Source: Pseudocolwellia sp048296855 (lineage in GTDB: Bacteria; Pseudomonadota; Gammaproteobacteria; Enterobacterales; Alteromonadaceae). From it: DNA of 64,000 nt. The stretch lies in NCBI GenBank assembly GCA_048296855.1, contig CP182631.1; one strand, given 5' to 3'. The translations under genes were made by a program, and so were the position numbers. This document shows positions 26,644-34,839 of this stretch, piece after piece; positions within the stretch are counted from its first letter, which is position 1, and every line of letters begins with the position of its first letter. The notes beneath the pieces are model-generated. The model did not search any database. It was not told the origin of the DNA and saw nothing but the letters and a program-made list of their open reading frames with translations.

Positions 26644-27921
26644 TCAAGCAGCATCACCACTAACTTCAACCCTATTACGTCCATTTTCTTTGGCTAAATA
26701 CATAGCTTTATCCGCATCATTTATTAATTGTTCAAAGCTTGAATGTTTATCACTAAGCATTGCAAGGCCAATACTCAAAGTAACCTTTAATTCCTTGTTT
26801 TCTACAATAAGGCTACGTTCAACTAAAGAATGTTGAATTCGTTTAGCAATTTCAACACCTCCTTCTAAATCACAGTCAGGTAAAATAATAATAAACTCTT
26901 CGCCGCCATAACGTCCTAAAAAATCAATATCTCGTATTTCTTCATTACAAATATCACAAATATGTATCAATAATTCATCACCCACTTGATGCCCAAATTG
27001 ATCATTAATTTTTTTAAAGTAATCACAATCTAATAACATTAAACTTAACTTATTGTGTGTTCTCTGTTTGCGAGATAATTCCATATTTCCCCTTTCAAAC
27101 AGTGCTCGACGATTTGCAACTTTTGTAAGATGATCCGTATTAGAGAGTTGCTCTAAAACACGAGTCCTGTCTCCAACAATATTTTTCATCACAGCCAAAG
27201 AGACTGTTGTTTCACTTAATTTAAGGTTCATTGTATTAAAAGCTTTAACAATACTTTCAAATTCATCTGAATGATTTGACAGCTTTATTTTTTGAAAATC
27301 CCCGCTATGGTTATTTTCAAAAGCACTTTTAACTTCATTAAGCGATATTCTAAACACAGTAGTTAACCGAGAAGAACCGTATAATAAAATTAAAATACTT
27401 ACCGCGATAATGAATAAAATAAATAAAACCTGTTGTTTGATAACATCCTGAATATCATTTTGAACTATATTGGAGAGCTGAACTGAATCAGCCCTAATAA
27501 TTTCTAATTGTGTCATTAACCTTGTTTTTAAATGATTTTTTATTGCCTGGCTGGCATTTTTTAATTTATTTTCATTAATTTTACTAAATAGTCGTTTAAC
27601 ATTTTGACTTTGACTATTAATACTATTTTGAATGATTTGTTGTTGCGGCGTTAGGCTAGGTGCTGACTTAAGTAAGTTTATTAATTTACTTTGTAACGTT
27701 AACCAATTATCAGCGTTGTAGTTACTACTGTAGAGATTATCGCTAATAGTAAGTTGCTTTAAAGTGTTAGCATGGTTTGAAACTTTTTGTGTGTAATGCT
27801 CTCGACTGAAAGCAAGTGCAATCTTTTGTGATGACCATAATATACTGCCAACAAGTAAAACAAATAACACGCAGCAACTGATGGTGAAAAAATAGATCCG
27901 TTGCGACAGACTTACTTTCAT
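26644..27921 (-). CDS. Membrane diguanylate cyclase (GGDEF)
   Basis: Makes c-di-GMP. 425 residues: transmembrane helix about 10-30, a periplasmic helical sensor of about 125 residues, second helix about 165-185, a HAMP-like linker, and a GGDEF domain (about 255-420) with active-site RYGGEEF and an RxxD inhibitory I-site (RDID) five residues before it. 14 nt after the solute-binding protein gene on the same strand, so co-transcribed. The pairing suggests a solute-binding protein feeding the cyclase's periplasmic domain. Confidence 0.92.
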   Translation of the reverse strand: MKVSLSQRIYFFTISCCVLFVLLVGSILWSSQKIALAFSREHYTQKVSNHANTLKQLTISDNLYSSNYNADNWLTLQSKLINLLKSAPSLTPQQQIIQNSINSQSQNVKRLFSKINENKLKNASQAIKNHLKTRLMTQLEIIRADSVQLSNIVQNDIQDVIKQQVLFILFIIAVSILILLYGSSRLTTVFRISLNEVKSAFENNHSGDFQKIKLSNHSDEFESIVKAFNTMNLKLSETTVSLAVMKNIVGDRTRVLEQLSNTDHLTKVANRRALFERGNMELSRKQRTHNKLSLMLLDCDYFKKINDQFGHQVGDELLIHICDICNEEIRDIDFLGRYGGEEFIIILPDCDLEGGVEIAKRIQHSLVERSLIVENKELKVTLSIGLAMLSDKHSSFEQLINDADKAMYLAKENGRNRVEVSGDAA

Positions 27922-27935
27922 ATTATTAACCCTTT

Positions 27936-28937
27936 TTATAGCGGTATATTTACGGCACCAGGATCAACCTGCAACATGGCTCTGCTATCGATAAAATCAT
28001 TGATATTGGGCATTTCATTATATTCACTCATTTGCATTTCTATTGCCCAAGCAGCTTGAGATTTAATATTTAATAATAATGATTGATTTAAACCTAGCTT
28101 AAAAATATAGTCAGCCCAAACCCAGTCAATAAACGCAGGGGGCAAATTAAGTTCGTCGCTCATTATTTTTTTTGATAGTTCCGGGTGGGAAACAATATAT
28201 GCAATCGCAACATTTAACCCTTCAATCACACATTTTGTTTTCTCAACTAGTAAACTATCGGCTTTTTTTGAAATCAAATTAAAACTTAATGTATTTACAT
28301 TTTTAGTATCATGTACTGTTATTGCCCCGTTTAGTCGCTTTACCGCACTAAAAGCAAAGGGTTCCCACGGAACAATAGCGTCAACTTCATTATTGATAAA
28401 ACCACCAACAAGATGCTCTGGTTTATAGTTGTAAAGTTCAACATCTTCAATTGTCTTTCCTTCTATAGCGAGCAAAGTACTTAAAAAGTATTCACTTGCA
28501 GAACCTTTAGTCACACCAATTTTTTTACCTGTAAGATCTGCTATTGATATTATCTCATCAACCTGACGAGTCAGTAGTTTTACATCGTTATCAGATTGCA
28601 CAAACATAGCATGAGTAACAAATGCCTTTTTTTCTAAACTTTTAAAAGCAATGACAGAATCAGAACTAGTACCAAAATCAACTTCACCATTCATCACTTT
28701 AGTAAATGCCATTTGACCACCAATAACCTCATAATATTCCACACTAACACAAGTGTTTTCAAAAGCATTAATAGACTTAGCTATATAAAATGGAGTTGAT
28801 AAAGGAGATTTTGATACCGCTATTGATACAGAGTGTTTTTCTAATCCACCAAAAGAGTAAGATTTTGAATACAGTAAGGCCACACCAATAATGATAAATA
28901 CGGGAGGAAAGAATAATAAAGAAGATGCTCTAGTCAA
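27936..28937 (-). CDS. Periplasmic substrate-binding protein (NMT1/SsuA-ThiY type), membrane-anchored
   Basis: 333 residues. An N-terminal hydrophobic segment (about 5-23) could be an uncleaved anchor. Then a two-lobe type II periplasmic fold with motifs SPLSTPFYIAKS, GEVDFGTSSDSV, LTGKKIGVTKGSASEYFL and NNEVDAIVPWEPFA, as in NMT1/SsuA/NrtA proteins that bind aliphatic sulfonate, nitrate or pyrimidine. No ABC permease or ATPase gene nearby; instead a GGDEF cyclase follows 14 nt later. Signalling rather than transport is therefore likely. Confidence 0.86.
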   Translation of the reverse strand: MTRASSLLFFPPVFIIIGVALLYSKSYSFGGLEKHSVSIAVSKSPLSTPFYIAKSINAFENTCVSVEYYEVIGGQMAFTKVMNGEVDFGTSSDSVIAFKSLEKKAFVTHAMFVQSDNDVKLLTRQVDEIISIADLTGKKIGVTKGSASEYFLSTLLAIEGKTIEDVELYNYKPEHLVGGFINNEVDAIVPWEPFAFSAVKRLNGAITVHDTKNVNTLSFNLISKKADSLLVEKTKCVIEGLNVAIAYIVSHPELSKKIMSDELNLPPAFIDWVWADYIFKLGLNQSLLLNIKSQAAWAIEMQMSEYNEMPNINDFIDSRAMLQVDPGAVNIPL

Positions 28938-29065
28938 AAAAACAACTTAAAAATGGATTATTGTATCAGTATAGACACAAATTATTTATTCTTCTATCTT
29001 CAAACCATTAAATATTAAGGGCTAGAAGAATAAATGAGTGAGCCTTCCTCCTTATTGTTTAAATG

Positions 29066-29092
29066 AAAAAACCGACTTATTTGTCGGTTTTT
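29066..29092 (-). terminator. Terminator of the dnaX-ybaB unit
   Basis: 10-bp stem AAAAACCGAC / GTCGGTTTTT with 6-nt loop and flanking A/T runs, 26 nt past the ybaB stop. Nearly the same hairpin recurs at 46135. Confidence 0.85.
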
Positions 29093-29117
29093 AAATTATA
29101 CGTCTACTACGGGCATG

Positions 29118-29444
29118 CTAGAAAGGCATTTTCATCCCTGGAGGTAATTGCATACCACCAGTAAGTGCGCCCATTTTTTCTTTGTTTTGCTCTTCTACAC
29201 GACGTACTGCGTCGTTAAATGAAGCAGCAATTAAATCTTCAAGCATTTCTTTGTCGTCAGCCATTAAGCTGCCATCTATCTCCACACGACGTATGTTATG
29301 GCTACCTGTCATGGTTACTTTAACCATGCCTGCGCCAGATTCACCGGTAACTTCCATTTGAGCTAATTCTTCTTGAGCTTTAGCCATTTTTGCTTGCATT
29401 TGTTGGGCTTGTTTCATCAAGTTGCCCATTCCGCCTTTCATCAT
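29118..29444 (-). CDS. ybaB: YbaB/EbfC nucleoid-associated protein
   Basis: 108 residues. Dimeric DNA-binding protein. Contains the GGMGNLMKQAQQMQAKMAKAQ helix and the GESGAGMVKVTMTGSHNIRRVEID strand region, then the LEDLIAASFNDAVRRVEE helix, all typical. It follows dnaX (88 nt), as in most bacteria, where the third gene recR is usual but is absent here. Confidence 0.95.
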   Translation of the reverse strand: MMKGGMGNLMKQAQQMQAKMAKAQEELAQMEVTGESGAGMVKVTMTGSHNIRRVEIDGSLMADDKEMLEDLIAASFNDAVRRVEEQNKEKMGALTGGMQLPPGMKMPF

Positions 29445-29531
29445 TTATAGTCTCCAAAAGTATTTGTGGCCAACAATAATTGTTAACCACATAAAATTCA
29501 AGTATTACGCTATCTACATTACAGTTTTTTG

Positions 29532-31691
29532 TTATAACGCCTGTATTGTGTTTTCATCTAATTGTGCTTGAAAATCTTCTTGTAAAGCTTTAACAACATC
29601 ATCTTCTTTAAGTAAATTAACGGCGTATTGATATCGCTTGTCGTTAATATCTACTTGTATTTTATAGGGGTCAGCTTTAGTTTCTTCAACCACCTTAATT
29701 TCTACATTTATCGATTTTGATAAAAAGTTTGAAATACTTTGCTGGAGCTGTTGCACCGCAGTATCTGTTTTAAGGTGTTTAGTTGATTGGTCAAGCAATA
29801 AAATTAAGTGGTCATCGGTAGATGATTCAGAAATTGTTGCGTGTATCGCAATTTGTCGAATACGTGCACTCAACGCCATAGAATCAATCATGTTTGCCCA
29901 TTTATCCACCTGATTAGCAGACTTGATTATTGAAGGATCAATTAACTCTTCGCGATAAGGTTCGTCAATCACCATTTCAATAGGTGCTGGAGCTTCAGGC
30001 GTTATAGCATCATTTGTTGCTGTTTCGTCAGCGTTTGGTGTTTGACGCCCTACAGCGTCATTCGACTTTTTTGCCCTTTGTTCCATTTCCTTTTTTCGAC
30101 TACGTAAAATATTACGTGTTGCTAACGCAGATTCTATAGGGCTTGAGTAAGTTACGGTTTCAACAGTCTGCTCTTGTTGAAAGTCTGCTGGGTTAGCAAT
30201 AGGCTCAACATTAGCCTCCACAAGAGGAGTTTGCTCAACCGTTTGAGGCTCTGAGTAAGCGGGCATTTCTGGTTGTGACTGCACATGTTCTGCAGCAAGT
30301 TGTTCAATGCTTTCCATTTCGGCTGACAATTGTGATTGAATATGCTGTTCTTCTGTCGAACTTTCCAAAACATGAATATTATCTATCGCATTTTGCTCTA
30401 TTGGCGCTACAACATTCTCTGGCTGAGCTTCAACCTGCTGCTCATTTACTTGCGCTGTATTTGATTGATAATCACTCGATGGAGATTCGTTATTTTTTTG
30501 TTCAACAACAGGATCTCTTTCCATTGAATCCGCTGAAAGTACATTTTCAAAATCTACAGGTGCATTAGCTGAAGAATGAACAGAAGTTGGAATTTCATTA
30601 GCATTATTTACAGGCTTAAACGCTAACAATCGTAATAGCACCATATCGAATGCTGCTTGTTCATCTGAAGCATAAGGCAAGTCTTTACGGCCATTTAATA
30701 CAATTTGGTAATATAATTGTACATCTTCAGGCGACATAGCTTGAGCAAATTTTTTCAGTAATACTTCGTGCTCGGGTGGTAAATCGAAATGGCGATCAAC
30801 GATTTGCACCATAGCCACTTGATGTAACAGTTGAATAAGCTCAGCAAGCAATCGGCTATAGCTTGGAGAATAACTGGCGATATTTAACGACAGCTCCATC
30901 AATTGTTTTGAGTCTTGCTTAATTAAGGCGATAAGTATTTTATACACCCAATTTTGATCTACTCCCCCCAGCATTTTTTGTACGTTTGAAAGGGTTATTT
31001 CGCCAGCACCTTGAGCAATAGATTGATCCGTTAAACTCAATGAATCACGCATACTACCGCGAGCAGCTTTAGCTAATAAAGTAATTGAACCTTTATCTGC
31101 TTGTACCTTTTCAGCCTGTAAAATAATATTAAGCTGCTGCTCAATTTGGCTAACGGTTAGTGCTTTTAAATGAAACTGTAAACAGCGTGATAATACCGTT
31201 ACCGGTAATTTTTGCGGATCTGTTGTAGCAAGAATAAACTTTACGTGTTCAGGTGGTTCTTCAAGGGTTTTAAGTAACGCATTAAAGCTACTGCGCGATA
31301 ACATGTGTACTTCATCAATCAAGTAAACTTTATAGCGGCCACTTGTTGGCGCATACTGAACGTTATCAAGTATTTCACGTGTGTCGTCAACTTTAGTTTT
31401 GGATGCTGCGTCAATTTCAATAAGATCAACAAATCGACCTAAATCAATATCTAAACAAGTATCACACTTACCACAAGGCTCTGAAGTTATACCTATTTGA
31501 CAGTTTAAACTTTTAGCAAAAATTCGAGCTATAGTAGTTTTACCCACACCGCGCGTACCCGTAAATAAATAGGCATGATGTAAACGTTGTTGCTCGAGCG
31601 CATTCACAAGAACCGTTACTACGTGTTCTTGTCCCATTAATTCTTTAAAGTTTTTTGGACGCCATTTTCTTGCTAAAACTTGATAACTCAT
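29532..31691 (-). CDS. dnaX: DNA polymerase III subunits tau and gamma
   Basis: AAA+ core of the clamp loader. 719 residues for tau. P-loop GTRGVGKT (residues 45-52), zinc cysteines (CQIG...CGKCDTC), DEVHMLS Walker B, SRC motif (SRCLQFHL), LEEPPEHVKF sensor. After about residue 365 there is a long acidic Gln/Glu/Pro-rich linker and a C-terminal polymerase-binding domain (about 590-719). Codons 532-542 hold two slippery A AAA AAG heptamers; a -1 shift at the second gives a stop two codons later, so a gamma-like product of about 544 residues. Starts 7 nt after apt. Confidence 0.97.
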   Translation of the reverse strand: MSYQVLARKWRPKNFKELMGQEHVVTVLVNALEQQRLHHAYLFTGTRGVGKTTIARIFAKSLNCQIGITSEPCGKCDTCLDIDLGRFVDLIEIDAASKTKVDDTREILDNVQYAPTSGRYKVYLIDEVHMLSRSSFNALLKTLEEPPEHVKFILATTDPQKLPVTVLSRCLQFHLKALTVSQIEQQLNIILQAEKVQADKGSITLLAKAARGSMRDSLSLTDQSIAQGAGEITLSNVQKMLGGVDQNWVYKILIALIKQDSKQLMELSLNIASYSPSYSRLLAELIQLLHQVAMVQIVDRHFDLPPEHEVLLKKFAQAMSPEDVQLYYQIVLNGRKDLPYASDEQAAFDMVLLRLLAFKPVNNANEIPTSVHSSANAPVDFENVLSADSMERDPVVEQKNNESPSSDYQSNTAQVNEQQVEAQPENVVAPIEQNAIDNIHVLESSTEEQHIQSQLSAEMESIEQLAAEHVQSQPEMPAYSEPQTVEQTPLVEANVEPIANPADFQQEQTVETVTYSSPIESALATRNILRSRKKEMEQRAKKSNDAVGRQTPNADETATNDAITPEAPAPIEMVIDEPYREELIDPSIIKSANQVDKWANMIDSMALSARIRQIAIHATISESSTDDHLILLLDQSTKHLKTDTAVQQLQQSISNFLSKSINVEIKVVEETKADPYKIQVDINDKRYQYAVNLLKEDDVVKALQEDFQAQLDENTIQAL
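30043..30096 (-). promoter_or_regulatory. Programmed -1 frameshift signal in dnaX
   Basis: Read on the minus strand: heptamer A AAA AAG at 30096-30090, a purine-rich AAGGAA, then heptamer A AAA AAG at 30072-30066, 5-nt spacer, and a 6-bp hairpin TGACGC / GCGTCA (30060-30043). The -1 frame meets TGA at 30060-30058, inside the hairpin. In Escherichia coli the same three parts give the gamma subunit. Both heptamers are in phase and lead to the same stop. Confidence 0.82.
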
Positions 31692-31698
31692 TAAAAGC

Positions 31699-32244
31699 CT
31701 ATTTACCTTCGTATTGGATCAATGAATAAACATTGAGATTTAAAGCAGCAAGTTTTTCTTCTCCGCCGAGTTCAGGTAAAGAAATAACAAATCCTGCGTG
31801 CGAAGCCTCCGCTCCTATTTTTCGAATAAGCTTGGTGGTCGCTTCAATAGTGCCGCCAGTGGCTAATAAGTCATCGATAATAAGTACTTTATCTTCTGGC
31901 TTAAGTGCATCTTGGTGTATTTCTAGCGTGTCTTGCCCATATTCTAGTTGATAGCTTTGAGCAAAAGTTGCACGCGGTAACTTACCTGGTTTACGTACGG
32001 GTACAAAACCTACACCAAGCGCTAATGCTAAAGGTGCACCAAATAAAAACCCTCTGGCTTCGGTACCAACAACCTTAGTGAATCCTTGGCCTTGATATTT
32101 TTCAACTAATAACTCAATAGTTAAAGCAAATGCCTTAGCGTCGTCTAATACGCCTGTGACATCTCTAAATAAAATACCTTCAATTGGGTAGTCCGGAACA
32201 GTATGAATGGCTTGCTTAATTGTTTCTATTTGTTGTTGGGTCAT
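31699..32244 (-). CDS. apt: Adenine phosphoribosyltransferase
   Basis: Salvages adenine to AMP using PRPP. 181 residues: PDYPIEGILFRDVTGVLDD at the N terminus, the GTEARGFLFGAPLA hood motif, and the PRPP loop VLIIDDLLATGGTIEATTKL. Just upstream of dnaX (7 nt), the same arrangement as in Escherichia coli. All binding residues are present. Confidence 0.97.
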   Translation of the reverse strand: MTQQQIETIKQAIHTVPDYPIEGILFRDVTGVLDDAKAFALTIELLVEKYQGQGFTKVVGTEARGFLFGAPLALALGVGFVPVRKPGKLPRATFAQSYQLEYGQDTLEIHQDALKPEDKVLIIDDLLATGGTIEATTKLIRKIGAEASHAGFVISLPELGGEEKLAALNLNVYSLIQYEGK

Positions 32245-32430
32245 CTGATAAAAATAGCTAATAAAATTATCCCTAAAGAATAAATCAATTTGACTTGTTT
32301 TTATAGTGATATGGGGACGGTAATGTGAATAAAAAAGAAAACAGGTAAGTTAAAGCAGAGCAATAATTATAAAAGATAAAATATGGGTATTTATTAAGCT
32401 AACTAAAGCTAATAAATTCAGCCGACAAAA

Positions 32431-32462
32431 TTAAGCCTATTAAGTATATATAATAGGCTTAA
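32431..32462 (-). terminator. Terminator of the 40-residue gene
   Basis: Perfect 12-bp stem TTAAGCCTATTA / TAATAGGCTTAA (32431-32442, 32451-32462), 8-nt loop, TTTT on the minus-strand side, 5 nt past the stop of the small gene. Confidence 0.85.
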
Positions 32463-32467
32463 AATCA

Positions 32468-32590
32468 TTAAGATAGCATTGCATACCAGCCCATTAACAT
32501 AGGTAATAATGGCATCGCTAACGCAACAAGTGTTGCTATCAGTAAATGACCAAAATGAGATGATTCTTTAAAATTAGTATCTTCAGACAT
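32468..32590 (-). CDS. Small single-pass membrane protein (40 residues) under an FNR box
   Basis: MSEDTNFKESSHFGHLLIAT followed by LVALAMPLLPMLMGWYAMLS: a hydrophilic head of 14 residues and one transmembrane helix of about 25. AAGAGAG lies 8 nt before the ATG, a perfect FNR site about 70 nt upstream, and a strong terminator directly after the stop, so it has every mark of a real gene. I do not recognise the family. The FNR box suggests a role in low-oxygen respiration, for example as an accessory piece of an oxidase or reductase (inference). Confidence 0.72.
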   Translation of the reverse strand: MSEDTNFKESSHFGHLLIATLVALAMPLLPMLMGWYAMLS

Positions 32591-32658
32591 ACTAGCACTC
32601 TCTTAAATAAATTAGGGCGCATATGTTAACCTAACTCGTTATTTTAATGTAGTATAAA

Positions 32659-32672
32659 TTGATCTAGATCAA
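32659..32672 (-). promoter_or_regulatory. FNR-type binding site
   Basis: TTGATCTAGATCAA, a perfect match to TTGAT-N4-ATCAA. Centre about 75 nt before the ATG of the 40-residue protein. No other start lies on either side at a sensible distance (the kinase gene ends at 32789 on the same strand). FNR/EtrA-type control by oxygen is inferred. Confidence 0.8.
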
Positions 32673-32788
32673 TAACTTTTTAATATAAAAATCGCGTATT
32701 AAAACTCACGTTACCAAAAGCGTCAACTGAACAATACTCAAGATAAACAGATAAAGAATAGCTTCTTTTTTCAGTTCATCTTTTAGTT

Positions 32789-34612
32789 TTAACTTACTTT
32801 AGGATTTTTAGGATAAAAACGATCGGGTACACAATTAATATGTTCAAAAAAACGCGTGTCTTTGTAAGGTAATTTCATAAAACCTGAAATACCTAAACCT
32901 GTTATGGTAGGTAATAATTCAATAATGTCTTTGAAACATTGTTCAAATTCTTCTTTTTTCTCGTGATTAAGTAGCATTAAATAACTGTGTATTTTTAAGT
33001 GTTTAGGTAACACCTCAAAAATAAGACAACCTGTATGATGGATCAAATTAAGACGATTGATCACTGTCATTATTTCATCAGGCAAATAAAGATATTCGTC
33101 AGGATCTTTACCGTCTTCAAAGTATGAGTGGACTTTAGTTGCATCATCTATTTCAGGTATATCACTCACATCAAAGGGAATAACTTGGTTATTCTGTGCA
33201 ATAAAAGGTTGTGATTCGTCATCACGTTCTACGTGTATTGTATTTCTAGCATTAAACAGACAACTTTTAAAAACACCAATTCGGAATATTCCTTGAGCTA
33301 AACTCACCATATTATTTACGGCGCTTTCAAAAGAGAATCGTAAGCTTTCATCAAACATAGTTAAATTAGAGTCAATATATACGCCCTTCTTTTCCCAACG
33401 AATAGCTAAACCGCCTACTACAGGAAAGTTACCTAAACGGCTGACTGCCGCAATAAAGGCTTTTTCGGTATCTCCCATCCCCATTAAATAGTTTTTATAA
33501 TATTTTTCTAATTGAACATCATCAATTTCATCTAAACTGTCTTTATAGCTAGACTCTCGAAGGAAAGATTTTCTTGAACCGTATACCACCGTATCAATAT
33601 CTATATTAGCGTTTTTAATCCATACGGGGATATGCGGTTTAGCATGATAAATGGTAGGCGTATTTGATAACACTATGCTTTTTAGATACTTAAATTGACT
33701 AAATAAATGGTCACCTGCTTTTTGCCTAATTACAGGATCATCACTCAACATGCCTTCAATAATTTTAGCCAGTAAAACAGGTAAACCTAAAGATGTAGGC
33801 GTAATAACGTGATTACCATAACGACATGATTGACCTGAAGCTAATGCGTATAAGGTAGCGGCTAAACCTTGCTCATCAAAGCGAGGCGATGATAACCCAC
33901 CATTTATTTGTTCAGGGCCAATAAAATAAACATCTCCTAGTCTTGAGTTAGTTTGTTGAAGATCGCTACTCATTAAATCCATAACATTATTCGACGTGCT
34001 ATTGCCATTTTCATCCACTTGAGCGATTACAGAAGACCCCCAATCAATTAAATAGACCTTGTTAGTTTCTTCATCATAAACAATGTTAGAAGGTTTAATA
34101 TCGCCATGTACATAAGGCTTACCTGTTTTGTGTAAGGCGCCAGTACGTAAGTGAATTAAAATTTCAGTTAACTGAATCGCTATATTTACAATAAGCTCGG
34201 GAGGTAGAGGTCCTCTTTTAAACGATACTTTTTCAAGATCTATACCGGGAGCTCTTTGCATATGCAAAATGGATTGTCGCTTGATTTTATAATATTCGAT
34301 AACTTGTGGGATTTGTGGATGAGACAATTGAGCTTGAATTTCAGCTTCTTCTTCTAATCTATCTTGTACATTTTGAGGAAGGTTTAATCGAGAAAACTTA
34401 AAAACAAATTGCTCTTTCTTTTCATTTTCAGCATTGAATACAAAACCGTAAGCGCCCTTACCTAGCAAGTAAGTATTGGTGTATCCAAGAGAATTTAATT
34501 GTTGCTGACAAAGCTTAAACCATTCTTTAAGTTTGGTGGCGTCTTTGTGGCTCATTAAATAAATAGACTGTTCTTCTGCAATATAAAAATGCTGAAGCTT
34601 TTTTTCAGACAA
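32789..34612 (-). CDS. Eukaryotic-type Ser/Thr protein kinase with a novel C-terminal half
   Basis: 607 residues. Kinase domain about 40-310: glycine loop GKGAYGFVF, lysine in FVFKFSR, catalytic loop VHGDIKPSNIVY, DWGSS in place of DFG, and the GPEQ activation-segment end (APE equivalent). No transmembrane helix, so cytoplasmic. Residues 320-607 match nothing I know; they contain an alpha/beta part with KSCLFNARNTIHV and an acidic FEDGKDPDEYLYLPDE segment. Alone in its unit, between the FNR-controlled gene and bkd. Target unknown. Confidence 0.85.
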   Translation of the reverse strand: MSEKKLQHFYIAEEQSIYLMSHKDATKLKEWFKLCQQQLNSLGYTNTYLLGKGAYGFVFNAENEKKEQFVFKFSRLNLPQNVQDRLEEEAEIQAQLSHPQIPQVIEYYKIKRQSILHMQRAPGIDLEKVSFKRGPLPPELIVNIAIQLTEILIHLRTGALHKTGKPYVHGDIKPSNIVYDEETNKVYLIDWGSSVIAQVDENGNSTSNNVMDLMSSDLQQTNSRLGDVYFIGPEQINGGLSSPRFDEQGLAATLYALASGQSCRYGNHVITPTSLGLPVLLAKIIEGMLSDDPVIRQKAGDHLFSQFKYLKSIVLSNTPTIYHAKPHIPVWIKNANIDIDTVVYGSRKSFLRESSYKDSLDEIDDVQLEKYYKNYLMGMGDTEKAFIAAVSRLGNFPVVGGLAIRWEKKGVYIDSNLTMFDESLRFSFESAVNNMVSLAQGIFRIGVFKSCLFNARNTIHVERDDESQPFIAQNNQVIPFDVSDIPEIDDATKVHSYFEDGKDPDEYLYLPDEIMTVINRLNLIHHTGCLIFEVLPKHLKIHSYLMLLNHEKKEEFEQCFKDIIELLPTITGLGISGFMKLPYKDTRFFEHINCVPDRFYPKNPKVS

Positions 34613-34795
34613 GGGTTAACACCTTTTTTGAGTCTTTGTCATTAAACGAACTTTTTAACACTATTTTTGTTTTATAACAGTTTCTGTCATTAATTTGCAA
34701 TAAAACTACCTTATTATTGCAACCACTTAATTAAGCGTTGTTCGCTGTATTAGGTACATCCCCCAATTTAGGACTAGTTTGTTGCAAACTATCTA

Positions 34796-34830
34796 GCCCC
34801 ACACTGAAGTTTTAGTGTGGGGCATTTTTT
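34796..34830 (+). terminator. Rho-independent terminator facing right in a minus-strand region
   Basis: Perfect 10-bp G+C stem GCCCCACACT / AGTGTGGGGC (34796-34805, 34814-34823), 8-nt loop, followed on the plus strand by ATTTTTTT. Both neighbours (kinase, bkd E2) are on the minus strand, and the minus-strand side has no T run. It may end an unseen plus-strand RNA from 34620-34795 or serve as a weak bkd terminator. Confidence 0.72.
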
Positions 34831-34839
34831 TAAACGCTA

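Noticed and set aside
32245..32430. 4.5S RNA (ffs) near dnaX
   Set aside because: Some gammaproteobacteria have ffs near dnaX, but the conserved GGTCAGG...GGAAGCAGCC core is not found here.
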